From the NCBI GenBank assembly GCA_030830725.1, contig JAURMN010000084.1:1-37051 (forward strand): a stretch of DNA of 37,051 bases. The letters run 5' to 3'. Source of the stretch: Balneolales bacterium. Its GTDB lineage: Bacteria; Bacteroidota; Rhodothermia; Balneolales; Balneolaceae. The notes under the pieces were generated by a model that worked only from the letters and a program-made list of their open reading frames with translations, was not told the DNA's origin and searched no databases. The position numbers and the translations under genes are program-made. Shown here one piece after another: positions 8,497 to 16,553 of the stretch; the stretch's first letter is position 1, and each line of letters begins with the position of its first letter.

Positions 8497-9831
8497 ATGA
8501 TGAGATTCTCTGCCAGCGGGTTTGGACTCCTATTTTTACTGCTGATTACGAGTATTTCTACATGTTCAAAGGAACTTCCGCATCCTGTTCGGTCGGGCGC
8601 AGAAGTCCTTATTGACCAGCATCTTCCTGGACTTGCCGGGAAAAGAGTCGGAATTCTGCTAAATCAATCCTCCACGGTCCGGCCCGAAGCAAACTCGCCG
8701 TTAACGTTAGATACCCTTCTGACCTTGGGAGTTGATATTCGAGCATTGTTTGCTCCTGAACATGGTGTTCGTGGGGATATTGAAGCAGGCGGAAGCGTGA
8801 AGGATGGGGTTGACTCCAAAACGGGTATCCCCATTTACTCTTTGTATGGATCTTCTAAACAACCTCCAAACGAGGTATTAGAAGGACTCGATATCATCCT
8901 ATTTGACATTCAGGATGTGGGCGCACGTTTTTATACCTATATGTCCACCATGGGGTTGCTTCTGGATGTGGCACTGCCTGCCGGTGTGGAGGTATGGATT
9001 TTGGACCGACCTAATCCTGCCGGGGGGGAGTATATCAGCGGATGGATGCTCAATCCCGAATTCACCTCTTTTGTGGGGCTGTATCCGGTTCCGATGGTAC
9101 ACGGAATGACACTTGGTGAGCTGGCCTTGATGATGGTGGGAGAGGGCTGGGTAGGCCGATCAAAAGTGATATCGAATGCAGAAAATTCTTCGAACTCTGA
9201 GTCTACTGTATCAAATACTTTATTGAAAGTGATCCCAATGGAAGAGTGGAATCGAACCATGTTATGGCCTGACACCGGACGGGAATGGGTTCCACCTTCG
9301 CCAAACCTTCCAACATTTGAGCATGCCTATGTATATCTAGGGACATGCCTTGTTGAAGGTACAACACTCTCAGAAGGTCGAGGAACGGAAGATCCGTTTT
9401 TACTTATCGGATCGTCCACTTTTAACCCGAGCCAAGACACATTTGACTCTATATCCCAATCTGAGGTAACACTACCCACTCTTCCAGGTGCTCAACTCAC
9501 ACTTACGGAGTTTATACCCAAGCGTATTCCCGGTAAAGCAGAATCTCCAAAATATCAAGATCAGATCGTTCATGGAATTCGAATTACTCTTACGGACGCG
9601 TCTCTTTATCAACCGGTTGAATCGGGGTTAGAACTCCTTCGTTGGCTTCTCAGCAACGATCCAGAGGCCAAAACGACTCGTTTTTTAACTCTTCTGGCAG
9701 GAGATGACACGATTGGAGAAATTCTTTCAGAAGGCCAGTATGAAGGTGATATATCCCAAGGAAGACGTCCGTTACCCGACTTTTCACACGAGGACTTCAG
9801 AGCTCTTCGCGAACCTTACTTACTGTACTGA
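8497..9831 (+). CDS. NamZ-like exo-beta-N-acetylmuramidase (DUF1343), probable lipoprotein
   Basis: A 444-residue exported protein of the DUF1343 family, whose characterised member NamZ (B. subtilis YbbC; GH171) removes MurNAc from the non-reducing end of peptidoglycan fragments. Family blocks present: GVDIRALFAPEHGVRG, DIILFDIQDVGARFYTY, WILDRPNPAGG, PMVHGMTLGELA and TLSEGRGTEDPF. The N-terminus has a hydrophobic leader ending ISTC (Cys23); Thr before the Cys is unusual for a lipobox, so lipidation is likely but not certain. Start could be either ATG of the ATGATG pair. Nine bases after ndk, so co-transcribed. The role would be wall-fragment recycling, which fits the MltD-like enzyme further along. 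It converges on rlmB with a 39-base gap. Confidence 0.88.
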   Translation: MMRFSASGFGLLFLLLITSISTCSKELPHPVRSGAEVLIDQHLPGLAGKRVGILLNQSSTVRPEANSPLTLDTLLTLGVDIRALFAPEHGVRGDIEAGGSVKDGVDSKTGIPIYSLYGSSKQPPNEVLEGLDIILFDIQDVGARFYTYMSTMGLLLDVALPAGVEVWILDRPNPAGGEYISGWMLNPEFTSFVGLYPVPMVHGMTLGELALMMVGEGWVGRSKVISNAENSSNSESTVSNTLLKVIPMEEWNRTMLWPDTGREWVPPSPNLPTFEHAYVYLGTCLVEGTTLSEGRGTEDPFLLIGSSTFNPSQDTFDSISQSEVTLPTLPGAQLTLTEFIPKRIPGKAESPKYQDQIVHGIRITLTDASLYQPVESGLELLRWLLSNDPEAKTTRFLTLLAGDDTIGEILSEGQYEGDISQGRRPLPDFSHEDFRALREPYLLY

Positions 9832-9870
9832 GTATAGGTAAGATAATAGAATTGGTTTCCCGAGTAGGGT

Positions 9871-10698
9871 TTACATTCTCTGCCGCTTCCACTCGTAGCA
9901 CAGCAGCGCCGCGCTGACCGATGCATTCAGCGATTCCACTTGGTTTTCCATGGGGATTGACACCAGGAAATCGCATAATTCCCCTGTTTTTTTGCGAATT
10001 CCACGTCCTTCATTCCCCACTACAAAGGCAACCGGATGGGTGCCGACTTCTACGTCCCAAACCGATTGCGTGGATTTGGAATCCAGTCCCACAACCCAAA
10101 ATCCCAGTTCTTGTAATTGACTAGCCACTTCCACGGCCGATTCGCCTCTTACCACTGGGATCATTCCCGCAGTGCCTGCAGAGGCTTTCACTACGGTTCC
10201 GCTAACTGGCGCTTGGTGATGCATACCAACAAAAATCCCGGACATCCCTGCGGCGGTTGCGCTTCGAATGATCGCTCCAAAATTATGTGGATCTTCAATT
10301 TCATCCAGTATTAATACAGCTTCGTGCTCCAAGCTACTTACTGCCAAATCCGAGTTTGGCTTTCGACTACTTTGTTTTCTTCCCACTTCGCTTTTTTTCT
10401 TCTCGCGCCACGCGAACCATTCGTCAAAGTCCAGATAGCGAAACGGGTTAATTGTCGCGACTACCCCCTGATGATTTCCCTTTCCTGCCAGTGACCATAA
10501 GCGCTCTTCGGGAATCCATTGAATCGGAATATGATGCTCTTCCGCCTTCTTGCGAATATCGAAAATGACATCTCCCTGTATCCCTTTTTTCAGGAAAATT
10601 TTTTCTACTTCGCGAGGGGCGCGCTCCAGTTTCTCTAGTACGGGATGTCGACCAAAGAGGATCAGATTATTTTCGGATGAATATTTTTTTTCAGACAA
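9871..10698 (-). CDS. rlmB: 23S rRNA (guanosine-2'-O-)-methyltransferase RlmB (TrmH/SpoU family)
   Basis: A 275-residue SpoU-family 2'-O-methyltransferase. An N-terminal substrate-binding domain begins with LFGRHPVLEKLE (14-25). The catalytic knot domain has motif 1 DEIEDPHNFGAIIRSA (132-147, with Asn139 and Arg145), motif 2 VVGNEGRGI (226-234, Glu230) and motif 3 IPMENQVESLNASVSAA (248-264). The family methylates G2251 of 23S rRNA; tRNA-modifying relatives are less likely because of the RlmB-type N-domain. A charged linker (98-117) separates the domains. The start must be TTG at 10698: there is no ATG or GTG before the core, and an in-frame TAA sits 13 bases upstream. No Shine-Dalgarno sequence. 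Divergent from the small membrane-protein genes. Confidence 0.93.
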   Translation of the reverse strand: MSEKKYSSENNLILFGRHPVLEKLERAPREVEKIFLKKGIQGDVIFDIRKKAEEHHIPIQWIPEERLWSLAGKGNHQGVVATINPFRYLDFDEWFAWREKKKSEVGRKQSSRKPNSDLAVSSLEHEAVLILDEIEDPHNFGAIIRSATAAGMSGIFVGMHHQAPVSGTVVKASAGTAGMIPVVRGESAVEVASQLQELGFWVVGLDSKSTQSVWDVEVGTHPVAFVVGNEGRGIRKKTGELCDFLVSIPMENQVESLNASVSAALLCYEWKRQRM

Positions 10699-10732
10699 GA
10701 GAAGTGGATATTACAAGATTAAGAGGAATTGT

Positions 10733-10744
10733 GAACAAATGTTC
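10733..10744. promoter_or_regulatory. GAAC-N4-GTTC palindrome, LexA(DinR)-box-like
   Basis: GAACAAATGTTC lies in the 178-base divergent region between rlmB and the membrane-protein gene, 35 bases upstream of the rlmB start. It fits the Gram-positive type SOS box core GAAC-RNRY-GTTC exactly; outer bases do not. One match of this size in a 37 kb window can occur by chance, and neither flanking gene is a classical SOS gene, so regulatory meaning is speculative. Nothing else is recognisable in the gap. Confidence 0.25.
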
Positions 10745-10876
10745 GAGAGGTTAACTCTTTTTCGACAGGGTTCACTAATTTCAATAAATTACAAATATCC
10801 TCGTTCAAAGAGACAGTGAAAGAATCGAGGGTTTTGAGAAAACCAAAACGTGTCAGGCTTTATAGAGCGGTTTCTA

Positions 10877-11251
10877 ATGTCCAGATCTAAAACCGAGTTT
10901 AATTCCAGAGCGGCCCAACGTCGCGTCCGTGATCTCTCGCAGCATAAAGAGTGGAAAAGGGCTCTTCGCTTACAGACTGAGGGTACGCCTTTTGATCACT
11001 TTTTGCATTCGCGATTCCTGCGAATATTTCCAGGAGTTTTATTGATCGCAAATGGAGTGGCCATCATTACGGGTGCGATTCTCGGCTGGATTCAACCCCT
11101 TTGGTTCTCCTCGATCGTATTGGTTCTCTCCAATTTCACAATCGGCCTGGCCGCTGTCTATCTTTTTCAAGTTGGAAGTCGATGGAAACAAAGCAGCCGT
11201 GACAAGCTTCGTGAAGAGGCGATTAAGCGGGTGATTGAATCCAAAAATTAA
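10877..11251 (+). CDS. Small two-pass membrane protein, unknown function
   Basis: About 124 residues that I do not recognise. A strongly basic, soluble N-terminus (residues 1-45) is followed by two hydrophobic segments (about 50-71 and 77-98) and a basic/acidic helical tail (100-124), so both ends should lie in the cytoplasm. I prefer the ATG at 10877; a GTG at 10850 would add nine residues. A second small two-pass protein follows 48 bases later with the same layout (charged N-terminus, two membrane helices, charged tail), though I see no clear sequence similarity between them. No Cys, no motif. The reading frame is well formed and sits in an otherwise gene-free gap, which supports it being real. 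Confidence 0.7.
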   Translation: MSRSKTEFNSRAAQRRVRDLSQHKEWKRALRLQTEGTPFDHFLHSRFLRIFPGVLLIANGVAIITGAILGWIQPLWFSSIVLVLSNFTIGLAAVYLFQVGSRWKQSSRDKLREEAIKRVIESKN

Positions 11252-11299
11252 CACTCCTTTCCTTCGAACCGAAACGTTATCCAGGCAATCTCTTCAAGT

Positions 11300-11611
11300 A
11301 TGATTGATCATAAAGAGCGTATTGAGCGTATCGAAAGAGCTCAATTCAGAGGCCGTTCACTTTCTGAACTAGAGCCTTCACAACGGATGTCTCTTGTTGT
11401 AAAACGAAGACGGAACCGTATTCTCATGATGATTCTTAATATTCTGCTAATGCTCTTCTTCGGATATTCCGTGTATGCAGGTATGTCACAGCTCAGTGAG
11501 ACATGGCTAACCACATTGACTGTGGTCTTTAGTGTCAATATTGGGCTTTATCTGTACCAATTACACCAATTAACCGAACTCCGAAGATTTTATGCTCAGG
11601 AGCAGGAATAA
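11300..11611 (+). CDS. Small two-pass membrane protein, unknown function
   Basis: A 103-residue protein with no recognised family. Residues 1-40 are charged, with an ERIERIERAQ repeat-like start and the basic cluster KRRRNR (35-40). Two membrane segments lie at about 41-60 and 69-86, joined by a short polar loop, and a charged tail follows. By the positive-inside rule both termini are cytoplasmic. It overlaps the next gene, the phosphodiesterase lipoprotein, by 20 bases, which points to translational coupling and one operon with the preceding two-pass protein. Confidence 0.72.
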   Translation: MIDHKERIERIERAQFRGRSLSELEPSQRMSLVVKRRRNRILMMILNILLMLFFGYSVYAGMSQLSETWLTTLTVVFSVNIGLYLYQLHQLTELRRFYAQEQE

Positions 11612-12461
11612 TTACGTTTCTCCATTTAGAATTCTCATCCTTTTTGTCACACTTTTGATGACAGTGTCCGCATGCAATCGCTCGCCTTTACCCACTCTTT
11701 ATCAAGAGCAGCGTGACGGATTTGTGGTAATTGCCCATCGAGGAGCTAGCGGGTATGCACCCGAGAACACCCTACCAGCTTTCCAAAAAGCCCTTGAACT
11801 GAATGCTGAGATGATTGAATTAGATGTAATGCTCAGCCAAGACGGAGTGCCGGTTCTTTTTCATGACAGGGAGCTCGATCGAAAGACGAACGGATCCGGA
11901 ATGGTGCAGGACTATACCGTTGAAGCGCTTCAGCAATTGGATGCTGGAACTTGGTTTTCAGAGGAGTTTTCAGGAGAGAAAATTCCATCCCTGGAGGAGG
12001 TGTTGGAATGGGCATCCGGAAAAATATCTTTAAATATTGAAATCAAGACTGAGGCGTGGAGAGAGGATCTGGAGGAGAGTATTGAGCCACGTGTGATTCG
12101 ATTGGTCAGAGATAGTGAAATGAGTGAGCATATCATTATTTCTTCTTTCGATTATCGGATTTTGCGAAGGCTCAAAGAATTGGCACCTGATTTACGTACA
12201 GCCGTCCTCTATGAGCAAAGCCAAATTGGAGATAAAGATCCCCTCACGATTGTCAAGGAGCTCAATGCACAGGCATTCAACTGTTCGGCTACACAACTTA
12301 CTCCGGAATGGATGGATCAACTCCAACGTGCCCAAATTCCTGTATTGGTTTACACTGTAAATGACCCCGAAGTCATGAAGACCCTCATTCAGGCAGGCGT
12401 AAGCGGGATCTTTTCAGATTATCCAGATCGATTGAATCTAGCGGTGCACAACTCCCGCTAA
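11592..12461 (+). CDS. Glycerophosphodiester phosphodiesterase, lipoprotein
   Basis: A 289-residue GDPD-family enzyme that cleaves glycerophosphodiesters to glycerol-3-phosphate and an alcohol. The leader (residues 11-27) ends in the lipobox VSAC with Cys28, so it should be a membrane-anchored lipoprotein. The active-site blocks are HRGASGYAPENT (His49, Arg50, Glu58), IELDVMLSQDG (Glu76, Asp78) and FHD (His91), followed by NIEIKTE (134-140) and the late FSDYP. All expected catalytic and metal-binding residues are present. Start ATG 11592 lies inside the end of the upstream membrane-protein gene (20-base overlap). Likely role: salvage of phospholipid head groups in the envelope. A 143-base gap with no called signal separates it from pyrG. 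Confidence 0.92.
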   Translation: MLRSRNNYVSPFRILILFVTLLMTVSACNRSPLPTLYQEQRDGFVVIAHRGASGYAPENTLPAFQKALELNAEMIELDVMLSQDGVPVLFHDRELDRKTNGSGMVQDYTVEALQQLDAGTWFSEEFSGEKIPSLEEVLEWASGKISLNIEIKTEAWREDLEESIEPRVIRLVRDSEMSEHIIISSFDYRILRRLKELAPDLRTAVLYEQSQIGDKDPLTIVKELNAQAFNCSATQLTPEWMDQLQRAQIPVLVYTVNDPEVMKTLIQAGVSGIFSDYPDRLNLAVHNSR

Positions 12462-12506
12462 AAAATTCTGGCCCGCGCAAGGAGCCCTTTCAGAACTCAC
12501 GTTAAA

Positions 12507-12523
12507 ATTTTCCGAAAGAAAAT
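12507..12523. repeat. AT-rich inverted repeat upstream of pyrG
   Basis: ATTTTC-CGAAA-GAAAAT, a perfect six-base inverted repeat with a five-base loop in the 143-base gap before pyrG. It has too little GC to act as a terminator stem. It could be a regulatory site for pyrG or chance in AT-rich DNA. No promoter box could be called with confidence in this gap. Confidence 0.25.
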
Positions 12524-12604
12524 CCATATTTATCGCAGGTAGCGTTTGAATCCGAGAGCGGAACCTCCTATTTTTATCATCCATCAACTAAGCCTGCGAC
12601 CTTC

Positions 12605-14218
12605 ATGTCCGCCAAATATATTTTCGTGACCGGTGGAGTGGCCTCTTCACTGGGAAAAGGAATTCTCAGTGCTTCTCTCGGCCGTCTCCTCTCATCCAGA
12701 GGAATCCGTGTCACCATCCAAAAATTGGATCCGTATATCAACGTTGATCCAGGAACGATGAATCCTTACGAGCACGGGGAAGTGTATGTAACGGATGACG
12801 GTGCAGAAACGGATTTGGATCTTGGCCATTACGAGCGTTTTCTGGATATCCGTACCAGTCAAAAAAATAATGTAACGACAGGCCGGATCTATTACGATGT
12901 GATCACCAAAGAGAGGAAAGGGGCCTATCTTGGCAAAACCGTTCAGGTGATTCCACACATTACCGATGAGATCAAATCGCATGTGCTGGCTCTGGGGAAT
13001 TCTGGAGATTATGATGTGGTGATTGTCGAAATTGGTGGGACGGTGGGTGACATTGAGAGCTTACCTTATATCGAGGCGATGCGTCAGATGCGTTATGATG
13101 TAGGACGCCAAAACACCCTTTCGATTCATCTTACACTAGTACCCTATCTGGCCGCTGCAGGTGAGCTCAAAACCAAGCCCACACAGCATTCGGTGAAGGT
13201 CTTGCTGGAAAGTGGACTCTCGCCAGATATGATCGTTTGCCGATCCGAACATCCGTTGGATGAAGGTATTCGCTCTAAAATTGCTCGATTTTGTAATGTC
13301 GAGTTGCCTGACGTGATCGCCTCTCTTGATGCACGCAGCATATATGAAGTTCCCTTATTAATGCAAGAAGAAGGGCTAGATCGCCGGGTAATCGAAAAAC
13401 TTCAGCTCTCTACCTCTACAACATCCCCAGATCTGACCCAGTGGTCAACCTTTGTCGATCAGGTTTTGCATCCGCATAAAAAAGTTCGGATCAGTCTTGT
13501 GGGTAAATATGTAGAGCACCAGGATGCCTATAAATCGATTACAGAAGCCTTTATTCATGCAGGCGCCGTAAATGATTGCAAGGTTAAGGTAAACTGGGTG
13601 CAATCCGAGGATCTGACCGCTGAAAATGTGGAATCCTATCTGGCAAAATCGGATGGAATTTTAGTAGCTCCAGGATTTGGAGGCCGGGGGATAGAGGGTA
13701 AGCTGGAGGCTGTTCGATTTGCACGTGAAAAGAAAATTCCATTTTTCGGTATTTGTCTTGGAATGCAATGTGCCGTAATTGAATATGCCCGCAATGTATG
13801 TGGTTGGATAGACGCCAATAGTACCGAATTTAATGAAAGATCGTCCAAGCCAGTGATCGATCTGATGGATGAACAACGCAAGATTGAAGATAAAGGTGGA
13901 ACGATGCGACTGGGGGCTTACGACTGTTCCTTAAAAGAGAGCTCTAATTCCCGCCGTGCGTATGGGCAGGAGCAGATTTCGGAACGACACCGTCATCGCT
14001 ATGAGCTTAATAACCACCTTCGTGCAGATCTTGAATCAGCAGGATTAAAGGTTACCGGACTCAATCCCACCCGAAATTTGGTGGAAATTGTTGAAATTGA
14101 AGATCATCCCTGGTTCACGGGTGTTCAGTTTCACCCTGAACTCAAGAGCACGGTTACCCATCCACATCCTCTTTTTGTAGCGTTTATCGCAGCGGCTTTA
14201 TCCAACTCAGAATCTTGA
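12605..14218 (+). CDS. pyrG: CTP synthase
   Basis: A 537-residue enzyme making CTP from UTP, ATP and glutamine, the last step of pyrimidine nucleotide synthesis. The synthetase domain opens with FVTGGVASSLGKG (residues 7-19) and contains QKLDPYINVDPGTMNPYEHGE and VEIGGTVGDIES. The class I glutamine amidotransferase domain has the nucleophile Cys384 in FGICLGMQ and the dyad His510/Glu512 in QFHPE. Length and order are standard. No Shine-Dalgarno sequence precedes the ATG. Its stop overlaps the TTG start of the Nudix gene by four bases, so the two are coupled. The product feeds both nucleic acid and phospholipid synthesis. Confidence 0.98.
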   Translation: MSAKYIFVTGGVASSLGKGILSASLGRLLSSRGIRVTIQKLDPYINVDPGTMNPYEHGEVYVTDDGAETDLDLGHYERFLDIRTSQKNNVTTGRIYYDVITKERKGAYLGKTVQVIPHITDEIKSHVLALGNSGDYDVVIVEIGGTVGDIESLPYIEAMRQMRYDVGRQNTLSIHLTLVPYLAAAGELKTKPTQHSVKVLLESGLSPDMIVCRSEHPLDEGIRSKIARFCNVELPDVIASLDARSIYEVPLLMQEEGLDRRVIEKLQLSTSTTSPDLTQWSTFVDQVLHPHKKVRISLVGKYVEHQDAYKSITEAFIHAGAVNDCKVKVNWVQSEDLTAENVESYLAKSDGILVAPGFGGRGIEGKLEAVRFAREKKIPFFGICLGMQCAVIEYARNVCGWIDANSTEFNERSSKPVIDLMDEQRKIEDKGGTMRLGAYDCSLKESSNSRRAYGQEQISERHRHRYELNNHLRADLESAGLKVTGLNPTRNLVEIVEIEDHPWFTGVQFHPELKSTVTHPHPLFVAFIAAALSNSES

Positions 14219-14817
14219 CACTTCAGCCCAAGAATCCCGGCGAATCTTTAGCAGGGAAGATTCGGAATCGTGTGTGTGGGATACTTTATCGGAAATCGGA
14301 GATCCGGGCCTCGAAGACAGTAACGGAACTTCTTTTGCTTCAGGTTCGCGTTCCAACCCGAAATATTCCGGTATGGATGATACCGGGAGGAGGGGTTGAG
14401 CCTGGAGAGAGTCTTCTAGAGGCTCTGTTTCGCGAATTGGAGGAAGAAGTCGGAGTTACGCCAGAAGATCTTTCCAATACTCCGTTACTGAGTGCAGTGC
14501 ATGAATTTATTGAACCTCCTTTTCATGCTCTTGAAACTTATTATAATTGTGGATTTCTGGATACCAAAGGTTCCCACAAGATTCACTCTAATCCCCATGA
14601 TTCGGCACTGATTCAAGAATGTTGGGTTCCTCTGAGTGAACTTCAAACCTACGCACCTGAACCTGCATTTCTGGCGGATCTTACGTTTCATGCTCGTCTG
14701 ATTTCGCAATCTCAATACAGGGAATCTCACCCCAAAAAAAACTCAGATTCAGGCAAAAAAATCGGCGAACCTTTTCCCATTCCGTCGTATTTTAGAAATG
14801 GAGTAGCCGTCTATTAG
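14215..14817 (+). CDS. Nudix hydrolase, translationally coupled to pyrG
   Basis: A 200-residue Nudix protein. The Nudix box is perfect: Gly59, Glu65, then Arg73-Glu74-Leu75-Glu76-Glu77-Glu78-Val79-Gly80-Val81, matching GX5EX7REUXEEXGU, which binds divalent metal and hydrolyses a nucleoside diphosphate linked to some moiety X. Substrate cannot be predicted. The start is TTG at 14215, forming TTGA with the pyrG stop; the first internal Met (55) is too close to the Nudix box to be the start. The C-terminal 40 residues are polar, Lys/Ser-rich and outside the domain. Coupling to pyrG suggests a nucleotide-related job such as pool cleansing or pyrophosphate release, but this is inference. Confidence 0.88.
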   Translation: MTLQPKNPGESLAGKIRNRVCGILYRKSEIRASKTVTELLLLQVRVPTRNIPVWMIPGGGVEPGESLLEALFRELEEEVGVTPEDLSNTPLLSAVHEFIEPPFHALETYYNCGFLDTKGSHKIHSNPHDSALIQECWVPLSELQTYAPEPAFLADLTFHARLISQSQYRESHPKKNSDSGKKIGEPFPIPSYFRNGVAVY

Positions 14818-14864
14818 GTGCACATAGTTTCTTTCTTGGCAAATCCTTTACCCGTTTACCTGTC

Positions 14865-16553
14865 ATGAATCGTATTCGAAACCTCCTTCTTGTTATTCAA
14901 CTTGCACTTTTCGTTTCAGCGTGTAACTCCCCTATGGATTCAACCTATCGTCTTGAGAATATTACGGGGTATACCCTTATGGCAGATGGAGAATTAAAGT
15001 CATTTAAAGCCCTTGCTATCCAGAATGGGAAAGTGCTTATGGCAGGTTCTTTGGAGGAGGTGAGAGAAGCTCTTCCGAATGCATTAGTTGAAGATGGAGA
15101 GGGGAAGGTCTTGCTTCCAGGGCTGATTGATGCTCATGCTCATGTCATGGGACTGGGGATGTTACTAATGGAAGTTGATGTTACAGGCCTACCCTCACTG
15201 GAAGAGACGCTGGAGGCAGTAAGAGTATTTGCAGAAAAACACCCGGACGAACCTTGGATTCTGGGAAGAGGTTGGAATCAGGTATTGTGGGATGAAAAAG
15301 AATTCCCTACTGCGCAAGATTTAGATAAAGTAGTGCCTGATCGTCCGGTTTTCTTATCACGAGTGGATGGGCATGCGGCCTGGACCAATACCAAAGCGAT
15401 GGAATTGTCTGGTGTAAGCCGAGATACTCCGGATAGCAGGGGAGGTCGACTGATTCGTACGCTTAACGGAGATCCAACCGGAGTTTTTATTGATGAGGCG
15501 GAGCAGGTCATTACCCGAATGATTCCGGAAAAAACACTCGATCAAAATCGTCAGGCTCTTCGTGCAGCTTTGGAAGAAATGTCCAGGTATGGATTGACAG
15601 GGGTACATGATGCTGGAATTTCGGCAGGGACCTGGGATCTTTTTCAGGAATTTGATGCGGATGAGGCACTTCCCGTTCGAATCTATGCTATGGTCGGTGG
15701 AATAAATGAGAATACCCAGCCTTTGCTGGACGCCGGCCCTTTGTTTGCGCAGGGAGATGACCGACTGGCTCTTCGATCAGTCAAATTATATTCCGATGGG
15801 GCACTCGGCAGTCGTGGAGCGGCCCTTTTACATGATTACCATGATGATCCAGGGAATAAAGGACTTCTGTTTTACACGGACGAAGAGATGACAGAGTTTG
15901 TGACTACGGTCTTGTCAAAGGGTTTCCAGGCGAATGTTCATGCCATTGGAGATGCTGCAAACCGTCAGGTTCTCGATGCCCTTAAAGCCGCACAAAAAGC
16001 CTTTCCTACCGCGCTGCATGGCGATCATCGTAATCGGGTTGAACATGCCCAGGTTGTATCTCCTGCCGATATTTCACGATTCAGTGAATTAAATTTGATT
16101 GCGTCTATGCAACCCACGCATGCTACCAGTGATAAAAACATGGCTGGGGATCGTTTGGGTGAAAAGAGGCTCGATGGCGCTTATGCATGGAAAACATTTT
16201 TGAATCAGGGGACACGGGTTGCTGCGGGATCTGATTTTCCCGTTGAGCATGTCAATCCGTTTTATGGGCTCTATTCGGCTATTACCCGTCAAGATCATGA
16301 AAATAATCCACCTGGAGGATGGCTACCGGAAGAAAAATTGAGTCGTATTGAAGCGCTTCGGGCCTTTACGTTGGACGCCGCATTTTCAGGATTTGATGAA
16401 GATCGGACGGGAAGTCTTGAACCTGGTAAACAAGCCGATTTCATCCTCATAGATGGAGATTATTTTGAACTTCCCGCTTCCGAAATCTGGAAAATTCAGG
16501 TTTTGGAAACACGGATTTCCGGTAAAACGGTTTATAAAGCAGATACCCCGTGA
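14865..16553 (+). CDS. Amidohydrolase family 3 (YtcJ-like), lipoprotein
   Basis: A 562-residue metal-dependent hydrolase. The leader ends in the lipobox FVSAC (Cys20), so the protein is probably a lipoprotein facing the periplasm. The amidohydrolase metal site is visible: DAHAH (Asp89, His91, His93), the conserved VKLYSDGALGSRGA block, NVHAIGDAAN, RVEHAQ and AAGSDFPVE. These are typical of the YtcJ/amidohydrolase-3 group (PF07969), whose substrates are mostly unknown; in secreted lipoprotein form a peptide- or amide-type scavenging role is possible. The start ATG is 47 bases after the Nudix stop. Its own TGA overlaps the GTG start of the NAD+ synthetase (GTGA), placing them in one operon. Confidence 0.9.
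   Translation: MNRIRNLLLVIQLALFVSACNSPMDSTYRLENITGYTLMADGELKSFKALAIQNGKVLMAGSLEEVREALPNALVEDGEGKVLLPGLIDAHAHVMGLGMLLMEVDVTGLPSLEETLEAVRVFAEKHPDEPWILGRGWNQVLWDEKEFPTAQDLDKVVPDRPVFLSRVDGHAAWTNTKAMELSGVSRDTPDSRGGRLIRTLNGDPTGVFIDEAEQVITRMIPEKTLDQNRQALRAALEEMSRYGLTGVHDAGISAGTWDLFQEFDADEALPVRIYAMVGGINENTQPLLDAGPLFAQGDDRLALRSVKLYSDGALGSRGAALLHDYHDDPGNKGLLFYTDEEMTEFVTTVLSKGFQANVHAIGDAANRQVLDALKAAQKAFPTALHGDHRNRVEHAQVVSPADISRFSELNLIASMQPTHATSDKNMAGDRLGEKRLDGAYAWKTFLNQGTRVAAGSDFPVEHVNPFYGLYSAITRQDHENNPPGGWLPEEKLSRIEALRAFTLDAAFSGFDEDRTGSLEPGKQADFILIDGDYFELPASEIWKIQVLETRISGKTVYKADTP

Noticed and set aside
12541..12549. TAGCGTTTG upstream of pyrG as a Bacteroidota-type -7 promoter element
   Set aside because: The spacing inside the motif is one base off the TAnnTTTG consensus and no TTG-type -33 element lies at the right distance.
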